Shown here piece by piece: positions 1 to 13,700 of a DNA stretch of 64,000 nt. Each line of letters begins with the position of its first letter. Position 1 is the first letter of the stretch. This DNA is from Cheiracanthium punctorium. Its lineage: Eukaryota > Arthropoda > Arachnida > Araneae > Cheiracanthiidae. The translations under genes and the position numbers were made by a program. Under the pieces are notes generated by a model. That model was not told the DNA's origin. It searched no databases and worked only from the letters and a program-made list of their open reading frames with translations. The stretch is taken from the NCBI GenBank assembly GCA_038373885.1, contig JAWZYV010012252.1, forward strand, positions 930,001-994,000, written 5' to 3'.

Positions 1-14
1 TTAACATGTAAAAT

Positions 15-157
15 TTTTTCTACATTTTTAATATTGTTTATTCTTCTTCCATCTCAATCTGAACAACCCAATCTAAACCATTTCTCTTTACTCATGTTAC
101 TGACTAATTCATGTGCACTAGAATGAGTTGAGTAAAAATAAGTATCACAAACATTTT
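15..157 (-). terminator. SLC18B1 3' UTR and polyadenylation signal
   Basis: About 115 bases after the stop, the minus strand has AATAAA (plus-strand tttatt at 37-42). Cleavage is therefore expected at about 12-25. The exact cleavage site is not visible. Confidence 0.6.
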
Positions 158-286
158 TCATAGGCTTGAATAGTTATTGTATTTAAAAGATGAGTGTCTT
201 ATAATAGGATCTCTTTCAGCAGAACGCTTGCTCAATCTCCGTTTCTTTAACCACTTGATTAAAATACAAAGTATAACAGAAAACAT
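158..286 (-). CDS. SLC18B1: SLC18B1 last coding exon 14
   Basis: The acceptor TTTTCAG|ATG joins in phase 0 to exon 13. The exon codes MFSVILCILIKWLKKRRLSK, then RSAERDPIIRHSSFKYNNYS and SL before TGA. It finishes TM12 and gives a short basic, serine- and tyrosine-rich cytosolic tail. Confidence 0.9.
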   Translation of the reverse strand: MFSVILCILIKWLKKRRLSKRSAERDPIIRHSSFKYNNYSSL

Positions 287-3200
287 CTGAAAAGAAATAG
301 TTTAGAATAATTATCATCTTAGTTTGTCAAAGAACATGCACAGTTGTTTTGTTTTGTGTATACAAATGCTTTTTTGTAAAGGAAAATACTTTATTCCAGA
401 GTAAATCAAATTTCTTCACTTGGTTTCATTAATACAAGATTATTCTCTAAAGAAAAGTTCCCATTAAAATAAATTACAATATCTTTATTGATGTTGGGAA
501 TGAATAATGTAATTAATATGGTAAAAATATGATAGACATTCGAATATTTTACAATGAGTGTGACCAGTTTGTTAAAAACCTAAGTGGAAATGTTTACTTA
601 ATAATTGAACGTACAAGAAGAAAGAATTGTTCTTCTCTTTTGTGAGTTTTATATAGGACATATATATCACATAAAAATATGTTTACTTTTAAAAATCAGA
701 TTACTAGCTTATCTATACTAGTCTATACTTATCAATCTCCAGTTAAGTTTTTTTTCTTGTCTTTACTATCAATCAGTGTTCCGAAATACTATCTGAAAGA
801 TGTTTCTAGCTGTTTCATTATGTCCTTCCTGATCAAATTCAAAGGAGTTCATTGCCCTTTGTTTCAACATTGCCCTCTGTTTCATACTTTTGACATTTAT
901 CTAAAATTTGAAATTGTGATTAAAGTAAGAAAATACTTTTAAGCTGACCATACTAAATACCGGGGGCATCAAACGATATTGAAAATTTTAAAAATTCATT
1001 TTAAAAAGACAAATATTTATCCCAAAAAATACAGTTTGCACGAATAGGATTAAGAAAGCTGAACTTTTTCTTTTAATGACAGAAAAGTTGTAATTCAAAA
1101 AGTCATCGATAGATGGCGCTTATATACATAATATAAGGTCTAAGCAATCTAATTTTTTATAAGCACCTAGATGAACACAATTCTTTCATTCGGTGCCAGC
1201 AGTCTGATATCGTTACCAGATCAAGCTTTGTTGTTTCAGCCTTTTTACAAGAATAGTGAATTAGTAACCCCCGCATTGAAAAAATTGTAGATTCTAAAAG
1301 GACTCATGACAAGGAAAGAGTCAATTTCACGATCTGGGATACTCCACCTTCTCAGTTGCTTCAAAGAAACGGATTGTTTGGACAGTCACCCACGAAGTCG
1401 AAGGCCCCGCTTGGCAGATTGCCGCGCTTTGTCATGGAAGATATGACTGTTGAGTCATCCTCGAGGAATGTAAGTGCTCGTGAAGCTCGAAAGGTATAGC
1501 CTGGTTTACAGAAATCTGCTTAGTGTTATTTATGTCAGCGTTATCTATCGATAACTTTTGCACTAACACTATTTTTTGTGATTAAAAAAATACGATATTC
1601 CTCTTAACTATTTGTTTGTTTTATCATTATTGTTATTTTTCAATAACTTGAGTTTTCGAGAACTTTAATGCACCCGATACATACAGAAAAAAACCTTTAC
1701 TAGCAGTCGCCTCTAAAATTTACCTCGACAATCAATAAAGTTAATATTAGAGATGCTCTAAAAAAGGCAACAATCTATAACAGTCATTCTTTAACTTTTC
1801 GAATGGCGTTCGCTTAAAAAGTTTCCCTGTTTATTCACTTAATGATACTTTCCAGAGGTTTAATATTATGAATGAATGCTTCTATCCTTTTTAAATCAAA
1901 AATTATTTTAAAGCATTTATTAGTTTAAAAACTCTGCGATTAAAATTTCTCTAGCATTTGTCTCTAAGCTTTGTCTCTAGCATTTGGTGGTTCACCTTTC
2001 ATTACCTTCTACCCCTATAATGCTGCATGAAAATTTATTAAAATACGTTTTTCATACATTTTCATAGCATTTTAAGCTGCATTACGGAATGAAATAGTCG
2101 TCTTCACTGGAAAAAAAAGGCCACTGGCATCTAGAAAATAATTGGTGGAACTAGAATTTATGAGTCTATCCACTCCCTATAAATATCTAGATCATAGAAC
2201 GAGACACTTCTAAACCAACTTATCCAATTTTTAGATCTGTTCTTTATAAGATGGGGCTTGTACCCAGTTGAAATTTTTTATAAATCGATGCGTACGCTAG
2301 CGGGTAGACTCACAAACAGTAATTCTTGTGCATGAGTGCATCGAATAATAATTTCTCGTTACACAAACTAATCATTCTTCTTTGATTGGCTAGAATACTA
2401 TGGACTAGAAATTCTGGACCATTTCGACCATTTTGTCTCTATCACCCACACACATAATTCTACTATCTATTCTTCTAGTTTTGGAACACAGAAAATAACC
2501 ATCTATTCGTTCTAGATGAGAGCAGTATTTTTTTTTCTCCGTCTTGACAATGAACTTTCAAAACTTTCTGCTTTTGTTGTATAGATGATCCTATAAGTTA
2601 AAATATTATAATTACACAATAACGATCCTTTTAGAAAATACATTTTGTTTGTCTATGCGACATTTAGAATGGAACTCATTGTGGGACTACTTACGCATAA
2701 GAAATTTATTTTTATCGTGTTTAAGATGGATAAGGTAACTTAAATCTAAACATATTGCTAATTATTAAATTATTCCAGAAATAACAAAATAATACAAATA
2801 TAAAACAAACAAAATAATTACTTTATTTCAGTAATTATTTTGTTTAAAATATATTTTTGTTTTATTTACTTAAGCGAACACAGAAAAAATGTGTTTATCG
2901 TGCAGTTTTTAATGTTGTATTTTTTCGCATCCTTCATAAAAACTGTCTGTTATAGCAATTGCTAATTTTTCCATTTATAATTTTGTTTCATTACTGATCT
3001 TTACAAAACTTTTTTTCTACTATTTCTTATTTCTTTCACTTTTTAAACACATTTTGCAAACTGAAGGGATATTAAATGAGAAAATTAGTTATGAAATTTA
3101 ATTAATCAGTTGTTCTTCCCTGTTAAATATTTTAAAATCCTCTTCACATGAAAGGAGTACTAAAATACATGTAAAACATTCATTTTCACTGTGAAATTCT

Positions 3201-6200
3201 ATTTACTTACCGAGCATAATTCAATCGCAAATATGACAACAGTCGCCATATTATATCCAATATGATCCAGCAAAAAGCCACCAATGGTTGGTCCAATAAG
3301 TGCCCTACAATAAACGTGAATTCATTAAATACTAGGAAATAAAGAAAATTTTAACAGGCACAAAACAACAGTATTTCTTTTAGTGGTGGACACTTGACGG
3401 CAAGTATTCACATCATCAATGAGTACAATTATTAAGAGAAATTTAAGAGAAGGGATAATGCTATGAATATAGAATGGAAAGAGGTAAAAGACTTCAAAAT
3501 TTCAAAAAAGATTTTTACCAATTTTGCCAGAAAAATTAAAGAGCAAATACTCTGACCTCCTTGTCAGTTGAACAGCTCTTTTACAAATGCATAATATGCA
3601 GTCTATTTTTTACATTTACAGTGAAACTGGAAGCGAATAGACTGTATCGGATAATGTTGCATTTTGGATATTGAACTACAGGACATACGCTGGATATGTA
3701 CAGTAGTAAATGGTATACTTTATTCATATACATGCTTTGTACATTCTACGGACATCTGTGCGGCCGAAATTACTCTCGCAATAGGAATTGGGTATTAACA
3801 GTTTCTGAGAGGTTTTAATATTCAGGAATTCCATACCTTTTTAGAGGTTTTTAAGTAGTTTTCAGGAAAGACTCATAGTTCTAAACATCTTACTTCAGGA
3901 ATTCGTATGCTGTCTTTCCAACTTCAGTTATCTCATACGTATCATATAGTTTTTACTCTCATAATGAAATCTTGATACTGATTTAATTAAATTAAATGGG
4001 GATAGTACAATACACACATGAAAAATATGCACATTTATTTTACGAAATTTTAACACAAATAAATCAAAGATAATGCTTACATACCCAACAGAAGCACAAG
4101 TAGAAAAAAATGCTGACACTATTCCATAAGTAGCAAGGTTATCTGGTAGGCCCCGTTCGCTAAAATAAATGTAAACATAAATACCCTGATCCCATTACGA
4201 AGGACAAAATAATGTAATCAAGTGAAAAGTCGCAGTTGTAAAAATTATCACTTTTAACAAAATGTAATTTGTAACAAAATGTAACAGTCTGCTTCTGGGG
4301 GAAAACGGATCTATAAAAACCCATTTTAATTTCCTTTTCATAATCCACTATTTACTAATAGATATACATGTACGAGGGTCGTCCGGAAAGTAAGTTGCTC
4401 ATGACCCAAATAAGGAACAAAGTATCATTACCAGGGAAACTGTATTGCAAAACGTACAGCAATATTTCAGTTTCTTCTCACCATGAAACTAACCAGAACT
4501 GTAACTCTAGTCATACTGTGGAGTAAATTTTTGGTCCAGTGTCATAGACCCAGTGAAAAGAGCCAGAGTGTCACAGTTGTTTGCAGTCTTCATCAGTGGG
4601 AAAGTGATGTCCGGACAGGAATATTTTCAAGGGCAGTTCTCTGGAAGTATGGGTTACCCATAGGTTACCGATCTTGCTTCCAATGAAATACTGAAAACAA
4701 CTTTTACTCTCTGGCGGCTACTTTCTCAGGTGGCAGACTTCTATCGCACTGCACTACAACAATTCATCCCACGGTATGACAAGTGCTACAATTCAGATTA
4801 TTCTCGTGTTGAGAAGTAATCGAAATATTGCTATATCTTTTGCAATAATTTTTTCCAGGTAATAACGTTATGTTTCTTTTTATTGTCTGTGGGAAACATT
4901 CTTTCAGCATGACCACTATTTACATATTTATCTTATTTCAGGTGTTGCGATCATTAAAGAAGGAAGAAACGATAAAGGATTTCGTTTTGAATAATTTTCA
5001 TGCATTTTAAAGAAAGCTTCAAAAATGCTAATAAAAGAATTCTCGGCATCAAAATAATAACAGTAATTATACGAAATTTTTCATGTCTTGGATCCTTACG
5101 TTGATTTCTTTGTAAACCCTGGTAATTCTCAATTTCTTTTATAAGGACTTTTCTTTTTACACTTTTCTCTCAGTGAAATAATGCAAATTCCAGGTAAGAG
5201 CCATTTTTTCTTAATTTCAATCAAATAAATATTTTGTTAATAAAAGCTTTTTACAGGATACAACTAGTATAGGGAATTCGGTTGCATATCATTTACTACC
5301 GAGAAATATTCAAGTGACAAAGGAATGAAGTAACGATACAGAGAACAATATATTTTATAGTAATCCTTTCGTAAGTCTTAATTTATTTAATTTTTTCACT
5401 TAAAACTAAAGCATTTAACAAATGTTACCCTCCATAGGGAAATATGACAGGCTGTACGAATGAAGGCTTATGAAAAAATAATTCAATTAGTAAGTTACAG
5501 AGTTTCTAAATCTGTAAAGCTTCCTTTTGTTTCATTATATTCAAAAGCTTCATTTGCTTCATTGTAGTTCAAACTTCTTACAAAATCTTTGTTTACCTGC
5601 TGGTCAAACATGCTAAATATTTATAAAAGAACCTGGACTTTTTCTCATTATTTAGATGAGAAAGAAACTTGTCGTAGTGCAAAATACATATAAAGTATTT
5701 GTACATTTAAAATATTAGGTTGGTGCATAATTATCAGGGGGTTTTCGCTTTCCCCATTCGGCGAAAAAACCAAATGGGGAACCCCCTGGAATTGCTTCGC
5801 CAAATGGGGAAAGGGGGGAAACTCTTCATAATTATTACGTTAATATCACTGATTCGTACATTGCATCTTGAAATGTACAATTTAATGCAACAAAAATTTA
5901 ATTATTTTAATCAAAATTATATACTTACGCTGTGTTTCTCAAAGATCCAATAAACGATGCAAATATTTTTGCAGACAAGCCTAAACCAATAAGTATGAGG
6001 CATCCAATGACAGATCCTAGTGATCTAAAAAAAGAACACTGTTAGTAGTTTTAATCAATAAAAGTGTCTACTATAAAAATAGAAAAATATTTATGCATAA
6101 AAACGTTGCTTTTTATAAAACACATCAATTTATCGTTAGTAAATTTTAGTAGCCAGAAATATATACTAACAAAACTACACATTTGGAGGGGGGGGGGTGT

Positions 6201-7656
6201 TGAAAGGTATGGTTCTAAGCAGAGATCAACTAACATGTTTTGAACTTACTTAATTTTCATCCGACATCTTACAAATTATACCTAGCTTATTCGAGAAAGA
6301 ATCTCATTTTGGAAATTACATTATATCAACAAGTAAATTAACTGGTAATCTCAAATATAAACCCATATTAAAATTCTTTAAGAAATGCGAAACTTCAGCG
6401 GTGTAAAACTGTGGCGGTCTAAAATCCGTATTGTTGATTATTTCCGTCATGTTTTAGGTATCTACTTCAATTACAGAAAAGCAGTTGTCTAGTACATTAA
6501 CCTTTATTTTACTCAAAATCAAACACAATACATCGACTTACAAAAAGATTTCAAAAGTGACAGTATTTATTTAAAAATAAATATACACTTACATCAATCT
6601 TGACTTACTGCAATCACACAATCAAATTCTCATATAATATTTTTTAATAATCTATCTATCTCTCATGAGTCGAAATCATTAATTTTAGTCTTTTAATTTT
6701 TCTCATCAATGTACCAGATTTGTGCTTAATTTTTATATGTTTTAAAAGTAACCTGTTTTTGCTATCTGGTTTTGAAAAACAATTATATTAGCGTGTAATA
6801 TGTACCAGCGAAAAATTCATCAGTATTTTATAGTAGCTTTTGATAAAGCATGCTTAGGAATGAAAGATATTGTTAAGTTTATTCCTGTCTTTGTATTTAT
6901 AGCATACGGATCCGATTCCTAAAATTTTTTCGAGAAAGCAAATCACATATCTAAGTAGATTAGACTAACCGATAAAAATACTTCACGCTGAATACCGAAA
7001 TATTCTTATTTTGCTTGAATTTTTTGGATACTAATTTTATTTCTCCTCCCAGACTTCTGGAAATGTTTACAATTAAATTCTCCTTTCAAATATCACCTCA
7101 ACTGGACGATCCCATGCCTTTCTGGCTAATGATTGGCAGTATCAAAAGATCATGCTGGATCCTTACTCTGCTAGAATCATACTCCTTATTTCAAAAATAG
7201 TGATTATACTTTGTCCAAAATTACCTGTGACATTCACAGTTTTTATTGGTACATATAATATTCAAATATTTTATTTACTTATGTCATCTAACCACGAATT
7301 TATGTACTTAATATTACAAAATGTGAATAAAATCCTAAAAGCTTCTTTTTAAAAAAAATCCTCATCTCTGATTTTCATTGTGTTCTATTGAATCCTTTTT
7401 TTCATTTGCAGTCATCCAAGTACAGTGATCACATTGCAGAGTATGATGTGTTGAATAAAACATACTTACGTTGAAAATGGTATAAATGGAGCTGGTCCTA
7501 AGAAGATTATGCCTGTGCAAGTTAAAATATAGCCTATCAAATTTATAGCTAAAGGATCTAGCTGAAACAAGAAAAAAGAATGTGTACGTTAGAAATCTTA
7601 ATTTAAGCTAAAAGGCATACTTATATATATATTATGTATATTATGCATATATTATG

Positions 7657-7700
<44 letters not shown>

Positions 7701-10700
7701 CATAAGAAACACATTACTAAAAATAAATCATGCTTTAAAGTTTATCACATGCAACATAATTCTGTCACTATACGTGACTTATGGCTTTGTATCAATGCAG
7801 ATGTTAAGAAGTGTCTATGTATGACCTTATCTTTAATCCAGCCGCCCAGGTGGTGTAGTGGTTTAACCCTTTGAGGCGCAACTCTTTCCCAATGCTGAAA
7901 AAAGAGCAGCCGTTGCCATCGCTCGACTTAACTACCAGCAAGATGGTGGACGATCAAAACGTTCATCGCGTGCCGCAGGTCTAGAGACCCTTTTTTGACG
8001 CAGCTGGCTGTGCGGCACAGCCAATTAAGTCGAGCGATGGCAACGGCTGCCCTTTTTTCAGCATTGGGCAATCTATCTAGCTGTTCTCCCATTCTTCCAT
8101 TTTTCAGCAGATGTCAGTGCTGTTAAAAATAACGTGACCATTTTTTTACGGAAAATGACGTTCTAAGAAGTAAAGGATTCTCATGGAGCTATGTCACCCG
8201 CAACTATTTTTATAGAAATCAAATCTATTCTTCGTGGCTGGTAACAGTCAAAACGCCAGAGTTTGATGTTCCCAGAGCGGGAACACTGCGCGTTAAAGGG
8301 TTAAGAATCATTCTATCACGCCTTGGGTTGGGGTGCGAATCCCTTCTTGGGTTCGGCTTTGGCATGGATGATAACTTGTTCGTCCCTTCACAGGGGGCAA
8401 CGCTGGCCGCCCACTAGGTGCCCTCATAATAAAACGGGGACAATACCTTCGAGAAATTGTAGTGGACAATGCCTAATCAGAAAGTGCAAATAATTAATCT
8501 AATTATTTTAGATATTTTGAAGTACGTCCTTATAATGACGCACATTCATTATCATAAATGATCAATATCATAAAATGAAATGTCTGTGTTTTGAGCAAGT
8601 TAAGTAGCCTAATCTTAAATTTTCCTGCAACAGAGTAATTAAATACCATAAATCATTTAGGTAAACTGAAATGCTAAGCTTTATCTTTATTTCAAATAAT
8701 CCCTCTGTCAAATAAATTTTTAAAAAATTCTTCATGAATTTCTTGGCGGTTGAAAATAATTAATCCGTCAAGTTTTGATAAATTCCAACTACGTGTTTTT
8801 TTTGTTTTTTTTTGTTGTTGTTGTTTGTTTGTTTTTTTTATCGGGTGCCGCGAAACGCACCCGATAAAACTTAATTGGTTCATAGAAATGCGTTATGCAT
8901 ATCTATAAAGAGCAAAAATTTTGTGTAATGCCGTTCGTCTAGCAGCTCACAACATTTTTTGAAAACAAGTAAAAAAAAAATTCAAATTTTATTTCAAACA
9001 AGTTTGAGTTCCATTATTAAATGATGTGCAAATATTTATGCATAAAGTAAATACTTACTCCTTTACCACAAACTCGACTCCACAAAGGTGTTGTAACGGC
9101 ATACAATCCTCCTGTTATAATAAAAACTGCTCCAAGTGCAACAGGTTGTAGTTTAAACTGCAATTATATACATATTTTTGTGTTAACTAATAGTTATTGT
9201 ATAGCATATTTCAAATATTGAATATCTCGCTTTCTGTAACAAAAATAATTTAAATTATTACATCTACAATTTGGGGGAATTTTACTTAAGTTTCATGAAT
9301 AAGAAAACTGCTATGATGCTTTAAAAGATCTCACATTACAGACAATGTTTTTATACTAGTCATATAATTAGCACTGACCTGGCGTAGATGTGGCTCAAGA
9401 GTTGCAGCGTTGTATCCCATAAACAACAAGGATGACACAATAGAGACGGCATAACAAAAGATTCCTATATCTGCTAGAAATTTGTACATACTAATGGATC
9501 CTTCATGTCTTCCAGTGTCCTCTAAAAATTTAGAATTCGGAGCAAAAATGTGTATTAATTTCAGTAAAGAAAATTTGCGTTTAAGCTCATCCTCAAAAGC
9601 ATTACAGCCACTTCTAATTAAGTAGAACATATATGCACCCGAATAACATGGCAATCAATTATCATAGGGAAGCAACTAAACACTAATGGTATTTAATTGC
9701 TACCCTAAATACCCTAAATACAAATCTGACTATCAACACTGAGCCGAGCGAATTGCTTTGGGGTGAGCACTTAGTTGTCGAGTATTCTGAGTGCATTTGA
9801 TTTTATAATGCGAATTGTAGAAAATGAAAATAATTAAAGATAATTGCAGCATATTTCTGAAACAGAATACTCGTTGTAATAAAGGGGGGGGGGGAATTTT
9901 TTTTTCTTCGAAATGTTAGTCTTACAAAAAGTGATATGCTCCCTCAACCTTTCGTAAAAGGTCACAAATGCTAAGGAGTGAAAAGATAAAATATTTTGAA
10001 AGTTATAGTGTACTGGCATTCTTTAAATAAACTCGTTGTAATTCTGGTTATTTCAATGCAAGGTAAATATATATACTAGAAATACAAAGCACGTTGTGGA
10101 GGCAATTACAACGGGCTCTGAAAAAAAAAAAAAAAAACATTTGACGAAAGCTTGACTACACTCAATGTATTGAATCTTCGCCCAACTAAAATAAATAAGT
10201 TCATATTCAATTTTTATTATATACCCAAATCGAATTTCATGCTCTTCTGGAAACGCACGGAAACTTTTCGCAATCGAAAGATTTCGTTTTGTGTACACAA
10301 GTAGCCATTCAAGTATCCATGCAAACAATTTATTTGTGAAAAAAGAAATTATAAAAAAGTGTAATTTGGAAAAACTATTTTAAACGTATTGGAATACCAA
10401 TTATATGACGTCATTTTCACTTGCAATAGGTAATTTTGTCACGCAAATGATTCACTTTTTTGACTCTCGGAAATAAAATGGTGCGGAAAATAGCGAAAAA
10501 TCGCTTAAAAATGAGGGAACGGGGGGATTTTCAGATTTTTAAAGTACTGCAGACTCTTTTCCATATTTTTATGCGTAATTATGAAAAATTTCAAGCGGAT
10601 CGTAAAAGCGGTGTAGAAGCTATTAGGCTTTTTGTCCTTGACTTTGTAATCTTCTTGCAGTAATAGCGAAAAAGTTTTATTTTGAAGTCAGGGATCAGGG

Positions 10701-13700
10701 ATTTTGAAAATCAATAAAAAAAAGACGGAGTGTGATAGATATGTATCGTTTGCGGCCTTATGCTTGGGCAATCAGGGGACTTTATTCCACCAAATTTCAA
10801 ATTTAGTTAACATTTTCATCCAGAGGTGGAGCCGAACACTATGAAAAAATGAAAATCGGTATGAAAATTTTGCAAAAAACTAAACACTGACATTTTCAAT
10901 CTAATCCCTATTTGCTGCAACAACGTGGCGCAGTCTGAGGCAAAAATTTCCAGACATCCGTTTAAACATGTCACTTGGAATTGTCTCACATGCAGTAACG
11001 ATGTGCTGCTTCGGCTCCGCAATTCTTTGTGGAGTTTGGCGGTATACCAAATCTTTCAGGTACCCCCAAAGAAAAAAGTCGCAGGGCGTCAGGTCTGGCG
11101 AATAAGGAGGCCATGCCATGTCTCTTCCTGTATGCATGTCGTAATCCAAGGCAAGTACCCGCTCACTGAAGTGTTCGTTCAATAAATCAAATACTGCAGA
11201 CGTTCGATGTGGACGAGCACCATCTTGCATGAACCAGGAGACAGTCGAACAGTCTTCCAAAACAGTATGAATCCCCATAAATTCTTCCAGAATCCCAAGA
11301 TATCGTACAGCATTTATCAGTTGCTTTTGAAAAAATGGCCCTATTATTCCTTTGGAGGAAACCGCAGCCCAAACCAAGGCATAAGGCCGCAAACGAGACA
11401 TATCTATCGCATTCCGTCTCCTTTTATTGACTTTCAAAATCCATCAGTGATTTTTGGGACAACCGATATATATATATATATATTATTTGTCATGTTTGAT
11501 CGAAAACAACTCACATGCATATGTGTACTTTGATCACTCAACGACTTTTCCTTCACCTTTGCTCGCTAGTTTCAAACAGCAAAGCTTGTTTGAAACGTTT
11601 ATTTTGTGTAATTTTAGAAACTGTACTTTCAGATCAACAGCAAACATAATCAATACATTCGAATACCTAAATTTACGACAACGGCAGTATGCAAAACAAA
11701 ATATAAAAAGACTTGAATTCCAGTCAGCGGTTGCAAATATGTTTATGAAGTTTGGGGATAAATAAAAATATGACATTCATATGTAATCAAAGAATACTGA
11801 TTTCTAAGATAATGAAACAGAAGGGACAGCCATTGCATATTTGATAATATATCTTTTTGCATAGCAAATGTGACACATTGTTTTTTTGGAGCATGCTGTC
11901 AAATCTTACTTTGTAGTGTAATATTGTAATTTTCTGACTTTATTTCGATTAAATAGCTTCTAAGAATAGACATTTCGGAGTCGTAGAAGCATCTTCCCGT
12001 AATCTATAGACCTGTCTGCTTTCAAATATAATACTTATTTACAAAGAATTGAAACCTGACAGTTCAGAGCTGGTTTGGTGATGATTAGTTGTGGCATTTT
12101 GACTGACTGGTGTATAGCGACTGTTGTACACCATAGACTGTGAATTAAACTATTCATATAAATGATCAGAAAACATAGAATATTGATGTATGTAGTATGG
12201 ATGTATCTAGAAGTTTTTGCATAACTTTACCATTAAAAATTTTATAATTTTCACTTATGACTTTTGTATAGAATGCCATAAAAGTAGTTTACTTCTCTAG
12301 TGGATAGACAGAATAGCAAAATATGACCGTTTCCTTAAAATGACTGCAATTCGTTTGTTCAATGCAAACGAATCTGATCAAAAAGTTAGAGTTTTTGATC
12401 AGATATTCTTTTATATGTATCCAAATGATGCGTTTGCATTAATCTCGATCCATGATTTAAGACAACTACCACAATGTGTGCAAATAAAGTAGAAACTTCT
12501 AAGATCGATCCACTTAATTAAAAGAGGGATTCAGCAAAAAAATTCCCTTTTCCATTCAAACCGCAACCGAAAAATAGATAAAAAAAGCTAATAAGTGTGT
12601 ACCCGCATTTAAATATAGAAATTCAACGATAAATCTTCAGATTTACCTTTGAAGTCATCATTTATTCGATGCTTTGATTACTCATGTTTTCTACCCTCAA
12701 CGTAATGGATTTCGGGATCTTTGGATACCTCAATGCAAAAAATGTATTGCATATACTCCAGAACATTTTTCTATCTGAAATAAGCCAACAAACGAAGATT
12801 ATTCATGTTTCTTTAAATATATCCTATGTTTAGTTAGTCATTGCCATTAGCAATGAACATATTTTTGTGAATTAAATGCAAATTTAAAGATTTTTTGTTG
12901 AATTAACTTAATTAAGCGTCAATAGTTAGTTGACATAAAAGCAGTGAACAATCATTAAAGCGCTGTCTTATAAAAGTCTGGATTGCATTCGATTTAATAG
13001 GTTTTGCCACATCTTTACACAAGATTTCTTTGTCCTTTTTTGCACATACGTACTATTTCCTTCGGGCCCTGCAGTTTAAAACCATATTTTAATTGCTGGA
13101 ATTGATACCCTCTATGCCCAAAGCAGGATTCGAATCTATAACCAACGTTAACGAATGATTACTTCGAAGGTTAGTATGGAAAATGGTATCTACCATGCCA
13201 AATAAAAGGCTTACCATGATATCTGACCATAACAATTTCCGCGATGTCTCAGAGAGTCAAACCGGTAACACACCCTCCCAAAAAGGTATTCGAGTAATAA
13301 CCAAATTTCCTTCTTCACTTTTGTGAATGACTAATTAGTTTTTAAAAAACACAAAAACAGAAGGAAACTTAAAAAGTTATTATATATGATGTGGCTCACT
13401 TTTACGGTGAACGTAGTTTAAATATGAAACGGACATAAGAAATTTGACATATGCTTGAATACTTTTTTCCAGAGGGTTACAAAGGTTCCACTGTTACAAA
13501 GGTTTTCACCAAACGCCAGGACTCCCCGAGTCTGGTGACCCAAACGTCTTGTTTTACTCTCTAAGTTAACGCAGAAATTCTACTGGTCATACGTCATGGT
13601 AACTCTTGAATACCAGTTTTCCCGATAACCTTTAAAATAACTTGCTCTACAGAGTTATCACACGGGTTTAATGTTTGGTTTATATGGTCAATAATAATTT

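Larger units (their letters stand above)
4160..5928 (-). other. SLC18B1 intron 11
   Basis: A 1.8-kb intron with two mobile-element traces, the mariner-type terminus at 4373 and the palindromic MITE at 5715. The rest is AT-rich and unremarkable. Confidence 0.85.
7562..9058 (-). other. SLC18B1 intron 9
   Basis: A 1.5-kb intron containing an (AT)n tract, a SINE split by a piggyBac MITE, and a small perfect hairpin near 8840-8869 (TATCGGGTGC/GCACCCGATA) beside a T-rich run. Confidence 0.85.
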
